A stretch of DNA of 26,985 nucleotides from JAPUDQ01 sp964532145. Lineage in GTDB: Bacteria; Patescibacteriota; Saccharimonadia; Saccharimonadales; Saccharimonadaceae. The notes beneath the pieces are model-generated. The model had not been told where the DNA came from and did not search any database. It saw only the letters and a list, made by a program, of their open reading frames with translations. The DNA is taken from assembly GCA_964532145.1 (NCBI GenBank), contig CAZHGM010000010.1:1-26985 (forward strand). Direction: 5' to 3'. Shown piece by piece: positions 15,429 to 23,754 of this stretch; position 1 is the stretch's first letter, and the number at the start of each line of letters is the position of its first letter. The position numbers and the translations under genes are program-made.

Positions 15429-15457
15429 TTGAAAAAGACAACACCTTCCGATACAAT
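15429..15457 (+). promoter_or_regulatory. Promoter of the mscS-type gene, leaderless
   Basis: TTGAAA (15429-15434), a 17-base spacer and TACAAT (15452-15457), ending eight bases before ATG 15466. There is no ribosome binding site. Confidence 0.65.
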
Positions 15458-15465
15458 CATCACGT

Positions 15466-16398
15466 ATGTCTGAAATGGTTGATTCGATCGCAAAAGAATT
15501 TAATGATTTTTTATTAACGCCAAACTCAATGCGCTCACTGCTGCTACTGATACTTTTAATCATAGTCGCTTACATGATCAGTCATGTTATCGCACGGGCT
15601 ATCATCCGGATTGCACATTTTATTGCCGGACGTTCCGATGCCACTACCGACGATGAAAGGCGATTTCAGCTGCGTCGGGTTGAAACATACCTCAGTATTT
15701 CAATCGCTTTAATGCGCGCATTTATCGTCGGCATTGTGGCGTTTTATAGTTGGCAGCTCATTAGTCCGGGTGCATCCCGTGCCGCTGCCACCATCGGAGC
15801 TGGAACGTTCTTTGTTGTGATTGCCGGAGCCACGATTGGGATGGTGCTTAGAGATATCACGTCGGGCGCTGTGATGATTATCGAACGCTGGTATCATGTC
15901 GGCGACTATATACGAGTTGAGCCTTTTGCTGATGTGGGCGGTGTGGTTGAGCGTTTTACCCTCCGCTCCACAAAGCTTCGCAGCTTAAATGGCGAGATCG
16001 TCTGGCTGCATAACCAGTACGTTCAAGGGGTCAAGGTCACGCCACGAGGGCTACGCCGCATGGCAATTGATATTTTTGCAAACAATGAAAAGGTGGGCCG
16101 AAGCTTGATAGAAAAAGTCATTGCTACTATGCCAATCGGCACACTAAAAGTGGCTCGGCCGCTTGAAATTGTTGCCGCAGAACAGTGGAGCGACAAGCTA
16201 TGGCATTTCGTTGTTGTCGGAGAAACTACACCGGGCCGAGAATGGTTACTCGACAGTTATTTCATCGAAGCACTCGACGAGGTTGATTCGCGTCGGCATG
16301 GGCCACGAACATTTGTCAGGAAACCTATCGCTCGATTTTCTGACGAGCTAGCGGAGCGCAGCTTCCGCCGAGCAGTTCGCATCAATAAAGATGCTTGA
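15466..16398 (+). CDS. MscS-family mechanosensitive channel
   Basis: The 310-residue protein has membrane helices at about 22-50, 75-98 and 106-128, the last being the Gly/Ala-rich pore helix (IGAGTFFVVIAGATIGMVLRDI). It is followed by the MscS beta domain: GAVMIIERWYHVGDYIRV, then a GGVVERFTLRSTKLRSLNGEIVWLHN stretch in two parts. The C-terminal alpha/beta region completes the vestibule. MscS channels open under membrane tension and release solutes during osmotic downshock. The three-helix plan and the length are the same as the small-conductance MscS channel. The gene is monocistronic and converges with pheT. Confidence 0.93.
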   Translation: MSEMVDSIAKEFNDFLLTPNSMRSLLLLILLIIVAYMISHVIARAIIRIAHFIAGRSDATTDDERRFQLRRVETYLSISIALMRAFIVGIVAFYSWQLISPGASRAAATIGAGTFFVVIAGATIGMVLRDITSGAVMIIERWYHVGDYIRVEPFADVGGVVERFTLRSTKLRSLNGEIVWLHNQYVQGVKVTPRGLRRMAIDIFANNEKVGRSLIEKVIATMPIGTLKVARPLEIVAAEQWSDKLWHFVVVGETTPGREWLLDSYFIEALDEVDSRRHGPRTFVRKPIARFSDELAERSFRRAVRINKDA

Positions 16399-16421
16399 AA
16401 AGCGAGCCCTCCTTCTCTTCT

Positions 16422-18947
16422 TTACGTCAGTCTACTGCACGCATTCGCAACCGTTTCAAGTAACTGGCTTACAACCTTTTCTGTAAGCGTTTTGTGATAG
16501 CTCGCTATGTCCAATCGAAGCGTGATGGTTTTATGTGTCGCAGCATCGTCAGGCCGGTAAATACTTATGGGTGACAACTTCCAGTCCGAATTCACCACGC
16601 TCCCTGCTATGGTGTCGTGTGATACGCTATACACTGCCTCATACATGACGGTACGTGGTACTTTAAGCGAGATATCCTGTACGATACGAGGGTATTTTGA
16701 AAGCGGATGATACCTGCTTATTTTGTTCATGGATACCTTCATGACTGCGGCAAGATCCAATGTCATGGCGGCACAATACAGCGGTAGTTTAAAATTATGA
16801 ATTACTTCATCTTTCAGCTCACCGATCATACCCATGAAGACGCCCCCTTCGGTTTGCACGATAGCACTTCGACTAAGATCAAAAGGTGCTGTCAGTGGAT
16901 AGTCTAGCGGATTCATAATTTTTTTGTACACAAGCTGCATACCCAAATCACGCGCAAGATTGTCAACTACTGCACGCATGTGATAAAACGCCGCGCCCTT
17001 CTTAGGCCTTTTGCTGGCGTATACCGCGTCGATAAATTTCATCTCACTCGGCAAGCCATCGTCATCATTCAAATGGTACTTTTTGTTATGGCCTTTACCG
17101 ATTTCATATAACACGAATTCATCATGGCCGGATTTGATATTTGGATGAACAGCCTCAAGCAGGCTTGGCAGAACACTTATACGGTAATATTGCAGGTCGG
17201 GGCTAAGCGCGTTGTTAATTCGGAAAGCTTGTGCTGGGTTCTGCAGTGCCCGCCCCAGTGTTCGCTCATGCACAAAACTATACGTCAGCACTTCATTGCA
17301 GCCAGCACGCCGCAAGCTATCGCGAACAAGAGTTTTTGTACGTAGCTCATCATTTTGTGGCGTTGGTTTGGCACTACGCCGGGGCAAAATTCGCGGCAGT
17401 TTGTTGAAGCCATAGAGCCGCCCCACTTCCTCTACGACATCCTCCAAAATCTCAACGTCCATCCTCCAAAATGGCACTGCTATCTCAAGCTTTTCACCTG
17501 GTTTTTTCGGTTTGTCCGCTAATTCGAACTCTACGTTTTTGAGAATTGACGCAATAGCGCTACCGGTAAACGCTTTGCCTAATCGACTCGATACATCCTT
17601 TGCATCAAGAGCAATAACCTGCCGATCATGCAGCGTCGAATGTACGTCAAACACTTTGCTGGCTTGTACACCACCAGATGTTGCAATAACCGAGTCGATC
17701 AACGCTTGTAGAACAATAGGGGTTTGCAGTGGTGATTGTCCTTTATTGAACCGCGATACTGCTTCGGTGAATATGCCATGACGCATGCTGCTGCGCCGGG
17801 TGGCGTACATATCAAATGTTGCAACTTCGAGCACGATGTTCGTGGTGGTTTTCGAAACTTCACTATTGCCACCACCCATTACTCCGCCCAGGCCGATTGG
17901 TCCCTGGCCGTCAACGATGACAATATCACTTTCGTCCAGTTGATATATTTTACCATTTAACAGTTTGATAACCTCACCTTTTTTGGCATGACGCACACCA
18001 AGTAATTTCTCGGTATTATTCCTGCTTTCCTCATTTTTCTCCCGGCGCAGTTTGTCATAATCGTAGGCATGTGTCGGCTGTGCCGTTGTCAGCATAATCG
18101 CATTCGTCGCATCAACAACATTGTTGATGGGCTTCACGCCAAGCCTCACCAAGCCGCATTGAACCCACATCGGGCTAGGCTTAATCGTAACATCACGAAT
18201 CACCACCGCCATATACCGCGGTACCAAATCTTTCGCGTTATTCTCAACCCGCAATGACAGTGCTTCGCTCTTTTGCTCCTCCGCTTTTTCACTCTTTGTC
18301 TTTAGATACCATTCCGGACTTTTAAACTGCTTACCTAAAATACCGGCGATTTCGCGCGCGACGCCGAGCTGCCCAAAACAATCCGGCCGATGGGTAAACA
18401 TTTTGTTCTCAATATCGATGATCGTGTCATTCAAACCAAACGTATCGGCAAAATGTAAGCCCGGCTTCAAATGCTTGACAGGCTGTGATGGGGATAAATC
18501 GTCATCTGTTAATTCAATAATCCCGGAATGATCCGATCCAATGCCGAGCTCATCGGCAGCCGCCAGCATACCATGACTTTCAACGCCACGAATTGCCCGT
18601 ACATCAAGCACAAACGGTTGTTTATCTCCATAAGTGGCAGGTACAGACGAGCCAGGCGGCAGCCAAATCGCAAACATGCCTGCTCGCACATTTGGCGCAC
18701 CACAAACGACCTGGATGAGTTCGGAGTCGGATCCGCCGGCATCGATTTTGCATACGGAAAGCTTATCGGCATTAGGGTGTTTTTCGCACTCGACAACGCG
18801 AACGATCACGGCGTCTTTATATGTATCATTGAGGTCAATAATTTCCTCAATGCCGCCGAGTTGGGCATTGATCGTTTCTGCAAGCTGTTCAATCGGGGGC
18901 AGCTCAAAATCAAGATAGTGATGTATATGATTAAGGCTGACTTTCAT
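16422..18947 (-). CDS. pheT: Phenylalanyl-tRNA synthetase beta subunit
   Basis: The 841-residue protein has the full domain series of bacterial PheT. An N-terminal EMAP-like tRNA-binding domain (about 40-155: HPNADKLSVCKID, VVCGAPNVRAGM) is followed by B3/B4 (editing), B5 (with EDVVEEVGRLYGFNKLP), the catalytic-like domain and a C-terminal FDX-ACB anticodon-binding domain (about 750-841: SKYPRIVQDISLKV). It forms an alpha2-beta2 enzyme with PheS, charging tRNA-Phe and editing mischarged Tyr. Its ATG overlaps the stop of the MazG-like gene (ATGA, 18944-18947), with GGAAGG just before as ribosome binding site, so it is translated in step with that gene. Confidence 0.97.
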   Translation of the reverse strand: MKVSLNHIHHYLDFELPPIEQLAETINAQLGGIEEIIDLNDTYKDAVIVRVVECEKHPNADKLSVCKIDAGGSDSELIQVVCGAPNVRAGMFAIWLPPGSSVPATYGDKQPFVLDVRAIRGVESHGMLAAADELGIGSDHSGIIELTDDDLSPSQPVKHLKPGLHFADTFGLNDTIIDIENKMFTHRPDCFGQLGVAREIAGILGKQFKSPEWYLKTKSEKAEEQKSEALSLRVENNAKDLVPRYMAVVIRDVTIKPSPMWVQCGLVRLGVKPINNVVDATNAIMLTTAQPTHAYDYDKLRREKNEESRNNTEKLLGVRHAKKGEVIKLLNGKIYQLDESDIVIVDGQGPIGLGGVMGGGNSEVSKTTTNIVLEVATFDMYATRRSSMRHGIFTEAVSRFNKGQSPLQTPIVLQALIDSVIATSGGVQASKVFDVHSTLHDRQVIALDAKDVSSRLGKAFTGSAIASILKNVEFELADKPKKPGEKLEIAVPFWRMDVEILEDVVEEVGRLYGFNKLPRILPRRSAKPTPQNDELRTKTLVRDSLRRAGCNEVLTYSFVHERTLGRALQNPAQAFRINNALSPDLQYYRISVLPSLLEAVHPNIKSGHDEFVLYEIGKGHNKKYHLNDDDGLPSEMKFIDAVYASKRPKKGAAFYHMRAVVDNLARDLGMQLVYKKIMNPLDYPLTAPFDLSRSAIVQTEGGVFMGMIGELKDEVIHNFKLPLYCAAMTLDLAAVMKVSMNKISRYHPLSKYPRIVQDISLKVPRTVMYEAVYSVSHDTIAGSVVNSDWKLSPISIYRPDDAATHKTITLRLDIASYHKTLTEKVVSQLLETVANACSRLT

Positions 18948-19258
18948 GCTGCTAGCCTTCCGTCAAGTTCGTCCATTGTTCTCGTAAATGCATCCTCCAG
19001 GTTGATATTGTAATGACTCGCAATAACAAGAACTGACCATAGGCAATCACCAAGTTCGTGCCGCAACTTCGCATCAATGTCATCGCCCTGTCGTTTGTTG
19101 TCTTTAGCCATCACTAATTTCATAAGATCACCGACATCACCAACAAATCCTGCTGCATAATCCACACCATCCCACTTAGTGTGGCCATCTCGGGCATTCA
19201 ATGCATCGTATTTCTGACGGATTTCTATAGCACGTTGTTGTAACTCTGCGATCGTCAT
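18944..19258 (-). CDS. MazG-like NTP pyrophosphohydrolase-fold protein
   Basis: This 104-residue protein (MTIAELQQRAIEI...) fits the all-alpha NTP pyrophosphohydrolase superfamily. The metal-binding residues are D41-V-G-D44 (family ExxE) and E68-LG-D71 (family ExxD), in FVGDVGDLMKLV and HELGDCLWSVL. Members hydrolyse (d)NTPs to monophosphates and pyrophosphate, as house-cleaning or regulatory enzymes. The Glu-to-Asp exchange in the first pair is notable. An ATG at 19282 in the same frame is also possible; I prefer 19258 because family members begin near here and it follows a purine-rich AAGAAG tract. The gene lies between pheS and pheT and overlaps pheT by four bases, so it belongs to the phe operon. 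Confidence 0.8.
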   Translation of the reverse strand: MTIAELQQRAIEIRQKYDALNARDGHTKWDGVDYAAGFVGDVGDLMKLVMAKDNKRQGDDIDAKLRHELGDCLWSVLVIASHYNINLEDAFTRTMDELDGRLAA

Positions 19259-19292
19259 CTTCGTTCTTCTTTCTTCATTCATCTTTCTACGC

Positions 19293-20321
19293 TCAAAATT
19301 GTCTCAAAAAATCCAGCTTTGCACTATGAAAGTGTCTGACATCTTCGACGCCATATTTCATCATGACGAGGCGCTCGACACCGCCGCCCCACGCAAAACC
19401 CTTATACACTGCTGGATCTATACCTGCGGCTTTCAATACATTTGGATGAATCATGCCACAACCAAGCAGCTCGATCCAGCCGGAATGAGAACATACTGCG
19501 CAACCTTTTTTATCACAAAACGGACAGCTGAGGCTAAACTCAAAACTTGGTTCGGTAAACGGAAAATAAAACGGGTTGACTCGCACATCGACAGCCTTGC
19601 CGAAATATCCTTCCAAAAATGCCTGTAGGGTTGCGACAAGCATCCCAGTATGAACGTCCTTATCAACATAGATGCCTTCATGCTGATGAAATGTATGCTC
19701 ATGGCGAGGATCCACATCTTCGTTTCGAAACACGCGATCAATCGATGTAGCGGCAATCGGCTCACCGACTTCCAGTTGAGACTTTAGCTCACGAAGAATA
19801 CGATTCTGCATTGTACTTGTATGGGCAGGTGCGATTAGCGGGTCGCCATCTTTATCTTTTTCGACAGTCATGAACGTATCGTAATCATCACGTGCTGGAT
19901 GCCCTTTCGGAAAATTAAGCGTCTCAAACATGTGATATTGATCATCGATTTCTCGCGATCCATAGACGCGAAATCCCATGCGTTCCAGTAGCTCACTCAT
20001 AACGGTAATCTCGCGCGAAATCGGATGCACTGAGCCGCGCCGTGCAGCCAGTGGTTCCGGAATATGAACATTTTCATCCATGGGTGCAGTAACATCAAGT
20101 GCTGCACGCACAACCGACGTATCGCCGCTACGATCTACCAATCGTTTAAACTCTTGGTGCAGCGCATTGACGCGCTGACCAAATGCGGCTCGCTGTTCGG
20201 GATCTTGTTTTGGGATAGCTTGAAATAGCTCTTTGAATTCAGGCGCCTTTAATATGTCAGTTTTGTTAGGAAGCGCATCATATCGTGCGCGAAGCTGTTG
20301 TCGTATTACATCAATATTCAT
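19293..20321 (-). CDS. pheS: Phenylalanyl-tRNA synthetase alpha subunit
   Basis: The 342-residue protein has the class II synthetase motifs of PheS: HPISREITVMSELL, HPARDDYDTF, motif 2 FRNEDVDPRHEHTFHQHEG, PFTEPSFE, GCGMIHPNVL and motif 3 GFAWGGGVERLVMMKYG. The N-terminal coiled-coil region (about 1-70) contacts tRNA. A four-cysteine cluster (CPFCDKKGCAVCSHSGW) sits just before GCGMIHP, as in many bacterial PheS proteins, and probably binds zinc. It makes phenylalanyl-adenylate and transfers it to tRNA-Phe with PheT. It follows a small tail-anchored protein gene by eight bases, so it likely depends on that gene's promoter. Confidence 0.97.
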   Translation of the reverse strand: MNIDVIRQQLRARYDALPNKTDILKAPEFKELFQAIPKQDPEQRAAFGQRVNALHQEFKRLVDRSGDTSVVRAALDVTAPMDENVHIPEPLAARRGSVHPISREITVMSELLERMGFRVYGSREIDDQYHMFETLNFPKGHPARDDYDTFMTVEKDKDGDPLIAPAHTSTMQNRILRELKSQLEVGEPIAATSIDRVFRNEDVDPRHEHTFHQHEGIYVDKDVHTGMLVATLQAFLEGYFGKAVDVRVNPFYFPFTEPSFEFSLSCPFCDKKGCAVCSHSGWIELLGCGMIHPNVLKAAGIDPAVYKGFAWGGGVERLVMMKYGVEDVRHFHSAKLDFLRQF

Positions 20322-20329
20322 CGTGACTA

Positions 20330-20560
20330 TTACCGTCCAAATACCATGTAAAAAATGCCGAGCATAACACCTGCAACGACCAATATCACTACCGGTCCAA
20401 GATGACGCGATTCATGTGTCCCATCCCGCACAGAATCAACCGGCGTTTCGTACGTAAGCGGTTCATTACTTTCGCCTTTTTTTATTTTTTCGCGCAGTTC
20501 AGCCGCAATTCGTTCTTGTAATTCTGAACGTGAATCTTGCTGTCTAATAAATAATGCCAT
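20330..20560 (-). CDS. Small tail-anchored membrane protein of unknown function
   Basis: The 76-residue protein (MALFIRQQDSRSELQ...) has a charged N-terminal helix (about 8-32: ELQERIAAELREKIKKGE), a hydrophilic middle and one C-terminal membrane segment (about 54-73), so it would be anchored by its tail with the N-terminus in the cytoplasm. I do not recognise a family. The frame is open from ATG 20575, but 20560 is chosen because TATACT ends exactly six bases before it, and the longer start would overlap the -10 box. It is the first gene of the pheS-mazG-like-pheT transcription unit. Confidence 0.65.
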   Translation of the reverse strand: MALFIRQQDSRSELQERIAAELREKIKKGESNEPLTYETPVDSVRDGTHESRHLGPVVILVVAGVMLGIFYMVFGR

Positions 20561-20566
20561 ATCCAT

Positions 20567-20572
20567 AGTATA
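20567..20572 (-). promoter_or_regulatory. -10 box of the phe operon, leaderless
   Basis: TATACT ends six bases before ATG 20560. The sequence between is atggat, so the hexamer lies within the longer open frame. No clear -35 box. Confidence 0.5.
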
Positions 20573-20591
20573 CATGGTGTAAAACCAAATA

Positions 20592-20600
20592 TGCTATACT
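20592..20600 (+). promoter_or_regulatory. Extended -10 promoter of the aquaporin gene
   Basis: TGCTATACT is an extended -10 (TGn plus TATACT). It is followed by a leader of about 23 bases with the ribosome binding site AAGGAG (20616-20621) before ATG 20630. Confidence 0.6.
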
Positions 20601-20629
20601 AACCTCATATAAACTAAGGAGAATGATAC

Positions 20630-21559
20630 ATGGCCACAAAAGCCAAATCGGCCTCGCGTTCACGAACTACTAAGTCGACGCGAACCAGTGCAGCTTCTGC
20701 ACGCACAGCAAAAAAGCCAACAGTCAAACAAACCGTTGTTAAACCCCGTACAGTAACCGTACAACCAGTTGCAGCGGTTCGGCCCGTCGCGGCTGTTCGC
20801 CGCACACGAGTAACGGACGACATTTCCGGTCCACAAGTTCTCGGTGAAATGCTCGGCACATTTTTGCTTGTCGCAGCAGTTGCAGCCAGCGGCGGAAATG
20901 CTCTCATCGTTGGATTTGCACTCATCGTCATCGTGGGCATGTTCTTTGGGATTTCCGGATCACATGTCAACCCAGCAGTCACCTTTGGATTCTGGGCAAT
21001 GCGTAAAATTACTGCCACAAAAATGGCGTTTTACTGGCTTGCACAATTTGTGGGCGCACTCGCCGCAATCTTGGCAGTAAATGCATTCGGCCAAACTAAG
21101 CTCAACATTTCATTTGCAAGTCTTATGCAATGGGATTGGGCGGTATTTGCAGCCGAGCTTATCGGTGCTGCAATATTCATGTTTGGTGTCGCTGCTGCGG
21201 TACGTCGCAATACCGCTGATGTTGGCCGCGCAGTTGGTATCGGTCTGGCACTATTTGTTGGCTTGCTTATTTCAGGATCATACTTGCAGCAAGCTGTCAC
21301 CGCTGCAAGCGCAAAGGTGACCGACAGCAACAAAAAATCACCACGTATCGCAGGCTTGAACGGCACAACACTTAACCCGGCTGTTGCGCTTAGTCTTAGC
21401 GAGACAGACTCCAGTAGCGTCAACCAACTGACTGGTGAATCAACTCCAAAGACGACCATGCCAAGTCGACTTACCTTTGAGGTTATTTTAGGTACATTCC
21501 TAGGAGCTGCCTTAGGTGGACGCCTGTACCTGCTTCTTAACCGCGAAGAAACCCTATAG
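20630..21559 (+). CDS. Aquaporin-family (MIP) channel with basic N-terminal tail
   Basis: The 309-residue protein combines a Lys/Arg/Ser/Thr/Ala/Pro/Val-rich tail (residues 1-62) with a MIP core. The tail resembles histone H1-like or Lys-rich low-complexity proteins. The core (about 65-305) has the two half-helix loops: G-S-H-V-N114-P-A116 and N-G-T-T-L-N249-P-A251. Six membrane helices are recognisable, starting near 68, 92, 132, 168, 198 and 282. A hydrophilic insert of about 25 residues (220-245) separates helix five from the second NPA. The Arg that follows the second NPA in water- and glycerol-conducting aquaporins is Val here, so selectivity may be altered. It is expressed from an extended -10 promoter with a Shine-Dalgarno site and ends at a strong hairpin. 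Confidence 0.88.
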   Translation: MATKAKSASRSRTTKSTRTSAASARTAKKPTVKQTVVKPRTVTVQPVAAVRPVAAVRRTRVTDDISGPQVLGEMLGTFLLVAAVAASGGNALIVGFALIVIVGMFFGISGSHVNPAVTFGFWAMRKITATKMAFYWLAQFVGALAAILAVNAFGQTKLNISFASLMQWDWAVFAAELIGAAIFMFGVAAAVRRNTADVGRAVGIGLALFVGLLISGSYLQQAVTAASAKVTDSNKKSPRIAGLNGTTLNPAVALSLSETDSSSVNQLTGESTPKTTMPSRLTFEVILGTFLGAALGGRLYLLLNREETL

Positions 21560-21576
21560 TAGCTCATAGGCTATAG

Positions 21577-21614
21577 GTAATTAAAACTCCCCTGCAAAGG
21601 GGAGTTTTAATTAC
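21577..21614. terminator. Bidirectional intrinsic terminator
   Basis: A perfect 16-base inverted repeat (21577-21592 and 21599-21614) with a six-base loop TGCAAA. A CCCC/GGGG core is flanked by A and T runs on both sides, so it can terminate the aquaporin transcript and the opposing rmuC transcript. Confidence 0.93.
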
Positions 21615-21653
21615 AAAGCATTATGCGCCGGTAAGTGCCGTAATAGCCGAGAT

Positions 21654-22724
21654 CTAGTCGTCTTGCGACGGCTTATCAAGTAGAAGCGTTTCGACGCTTG
21701 GAGCCGTATCAGCAATTTTGACGACATCTTTATCCATACGCTCCAGCGACTTATGAGCAGCGTTGTAATGCCCGACGGTCGTCGCAAGCGTCGTACCAAG
21801 CTTTTGCATATAGGTCTCATGTGCCGTAATATGCTTGCCAAGTTCTGCAACTCGTTTCTGGATATCTTTAGCCTGCTCCTCTATCTGCAAGCTCTTAAGT
21901 CCTTGCATGACTGTCTGCAAATATGCCAGTAATGTCGTGGGGCTGACAATGATAACTTTTTTGTCGATAAACGCGTATTCGATGAGGTCTCGTGAATTCG
22001 TACCGGTCGCCCCTACATTATTGACGAGCAAATCATAGTAAATTGCCTCACTCGGTATAAACATAAATGCATAATCAAGCGTGTTCTCGTCCGGACGAAT
22101 GTATTTACTCGTCTCATCAATTCGGTTTTTTAGATCGGACTTAAACAGCTTTGCGATAGCTTCGCGGCGTGATTTGTCTGTTTCATCGATTAAACGGTTA
22201 TAGTTTTCCAAGCTAAATTTGCTATCAATCGGAATAATTCGACCCTTATCAAGCTTGACGATTGCATCGACGATCTCACCATCCTTGAACCTATACTGGG
22301 TTTCGTACACTCGGGGCGGCAACACGTTACCCAGAACCGTGTCCAAGTAATACTCGCCGACACCACCACGTTGCTTTGGATTTTGCAGGACGTTTTGCAA
22401 TGTCTTAAGCTCAGCGGTAACATCCACGACTCGCCGGTTCGTTTCATCTAGTCGTGCTAGTCGGTTTGATACATCAGCCACCAGTTTAGCGCTTTCACTC
22501 AACTGCTTTTGCATGCTAGTCTGCATGAGGGTATGCGATTTATCGAGCCGATCGGTGACGGTTGACTGAAGACTGTCTTTCAGCAATGCAACGCTCCGGC
22601 CGAGCTCAGTGATATCTTGTTTGAGCAGCAAGGTGTTGTCCTGAGGTGTTCGTTTCATGAGCAGTGCGATAATCCCCACTACCAATACCACTATCACAAC
22701 AATAAGCGCTATCGTTATATCCAT
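21654..22724 (-). CDS. rmuC: RmuC-family DNA recombination protein
   Basis: This 356-residue protein has an N-terminal membrane segment (about 4-23), a long coiled-coil region (about 32-112) and the RmuC domain. Landmarks are RGGVGEYYLDTVL (family RGxWGExxLxxxL), IPIDSKFSLENY, and AFMFIPSEAIYYDLL. RmuC proteins limit recombination at inverted repeats and carry a nuclease-like fold; the E/D...DSKF residues fit that fold. E. coli RmuC is about 120 residues longer, so this is a compact version. The gene has its own leaderless-type promoter. Confidence 0.93.
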   Translation of the reverse strand: MDITIALIVVIVVLVVGIIALLMKRTPQDNTLLLKQDITELGRSVALLKDSLQSTVTDRLDKSHTLMQTSMQKQLSESAKLVADVSNRLARLDETNRRVVDVTAELKTLQNVLQNPKQRGGVGEYYLDTVLGNVLPPRVYETQYRFKDGEIVDAIVKLDKGRIIPIDSKFSLENYNRLIDETDKSRREAIAKLFKSDLKNRIDETSKYIRPDENTLDYAFMFIPSEAIYYDLLVNNVGATGTNSRDLIEYAFIDKKVIIVSPTTLLAYLQTVMQGLKSLQIEEQAKDIQKRVAELGKHITAHETYMQKLGTTLATTVGHYNAAHKSLERMDKDVVKIADTAPSVETLLLDKPSQDD

Positions 22725-22730
22725 GCATCA

Positions 22731-22736
22731 AGTATA
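22731..22736 (-). promoter_or_regulatory. -10 box of rmuC, leaderless
   Basis: TATACT ends exactly six bases before ATG 22724. No clear -35 box and no ribosome binding site. Confidence 0.55.
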
Positions 22737-22746
22737 GCGCAGTCCG

Positions 22747-23220
22747 CTACCAGTTTAACAACAAAATCCTGACAGCTATCAAGCTCAAAACGGTAAGCCC
22801 AAGTGCAATCGGCAACTGTAATAGCCGATTTATCCAGGCATAGTATAAGTAAGCAAGTCCAAACAGAAGCGCGCTGTAGAGCACACCAACCCACCAAACA
22901 TGTGAACTAAGCCATGTCTGAAAGCCCCAAAGGGTAAAGACCGCGGCAAGCACCACTAGTAATGGCCGAATAATCCCCGCTCGAACAATCGCAATAAGCG
23001 CCAAAAAATGCACGACAATCAAACTAATAACGATGCTGATACTAGGCACCGAACTACAGTACTGGGCATTTTCTCTACAAAACAGTGCTGGCAACGCCAT
23101 GGTATTTTGCACGTAGTATAGCCCATACGACAGGGCTCCTGCTACGGCACCAACAGACAATGCGCTGACAATACTAAACGGGCTGACTGCGATATACTCA
23201 ACATATCTGCGAAAATTCAT
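22747..23220 (-). CDS. Polytopic membrane protein, unknown family
   Basis: The 157-residue protein is largely hydrophobic, with about five membrane segments (roughly residues 13-38, 62-80, 82-98, 108-128 and 134-154). A short loop after the first segment carries two cysteines (Cys48 and Cys55) in FCRENAQYCSS, which could form a disulphide outside the membrane. I recognise no family. The start has an excellent ribosome binding site (GAGGTGATGA) and a strong promoter at 23245-23273. Confidence 0.7.
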   Translation of the reverse strand: MNFRRYVEYIAVSPFSIVSALSVGAVAGALSYGLYYVQNTMALPALFCRENAQYCSSVPSISIVISLIVVHFLALIAIVRAGIIRPLLVVLAAVFTLWGFQTWLSSHVWWVGVLYSALLFGLAYLYYAWINRLLQLPIALGLTVLSLIAVRILLLNW

Positions 23221-23244
23221 TCATCACCTCTTTTCTCACTGAGT

Positions 23245-23273
23245 ATTATACTGTCTTGTTGATCGTAAGGCAA
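23245..23273 (-). promoter_or_regulatory. Promoter of the membrane-protein gene
   Basis: TTGCCT (23268-23273), a 17-base spacer and a perfect TATAAT (23245-23250), just after the PAP2 stop codon. A leader with GAGGTGA follows. Confidence 0.65.
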
Positions 23274-23274
23274 A

Positions 23275-23754
23275 TCATTGGTCTGATCGAGGCGAACGCA
23301 TCCTACGATACCATAGTGCGCCAGTACCTCCCATTAGAATGCCGCCAATGACATCAAGCGGCGTATGAACCAGCGCTATCACTCTTGCAGCCGACATAAT
23401 CCCCACGAGTACCGCCAGCGCCCCCGCTAATTTACGGTATGGCGTACATAGCAAAACCATTAATACCAGGACTGTGGCGAGCAAAGCATGATCCGACGGA
23501 AATCCGGGATTATTGATATATGCCGCTCCCGCAGCAACACCTTGCTCAATATATGGCCGCACTGCATTGGGCTGATAGAATAAACTGATCAGCTTGCCGG
23601 CCAACAGTGATGTCAGACCCGCCATGACAATATACGGCACACGGTGTACGAACTGCTGGCTACGCAGCAAATACCACAGCCCCGCTCCTCCCCCAGCCAG
23701 CACGATCACTATCAGTAATCCGTCTGCTGCCAGTTTAGTGAGCGTTTCCTGCAC
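23275..23754 (-). CDS. PAP2-family phosphatase, probably undecaprenyl-diphosphatase-like
   Basis: The 159-residue membrane protein has the three PAP2 motifs: K54...R66-P67 (KLISLFYQPNAVRP), P86-S-D-H89 (usually PSGH) and R124...H130...D134 (RVIALVHTPLDV). The length and layout resemble the BcrC-type undecaprenyl-diphosphatases that recycle the lipid carrier for peptidoglycan, but other lipid phosphates are possible. About five membrane segments are seen. The start is GTG at 23752-23754 with an AAGGAG ribosome binding site; it lies inside the end of the DUF475 gene (20-base overlap), so the two are translated in tandem. Confidence 0.9.
   Translation of the reverse strand: MQETLTKLAADGLLIVIVLAGGGAGLWYLLRSQQFVHRVPYIVMAGLTSLLAGKLISLFYQPNAVRPYIEQGVAAGAAYINNPGFPSDHALLATVLVLMVLLCTPYRKLAGALAVLVGIMSAARVIALVHTPLDVIGGILMGGTGALWYRRMRSPRSDQ

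Noticed and set aside
21031..21567. A 178-codon minus-strand open frame opposite the aquaporin gene.
   Set aside because: It lies wholly within the aquaporin gene plus a few bases, has low-complexity composition, and lacks a promoter or ribosome binding site. The aquaporin frame has clear NPA motifs.
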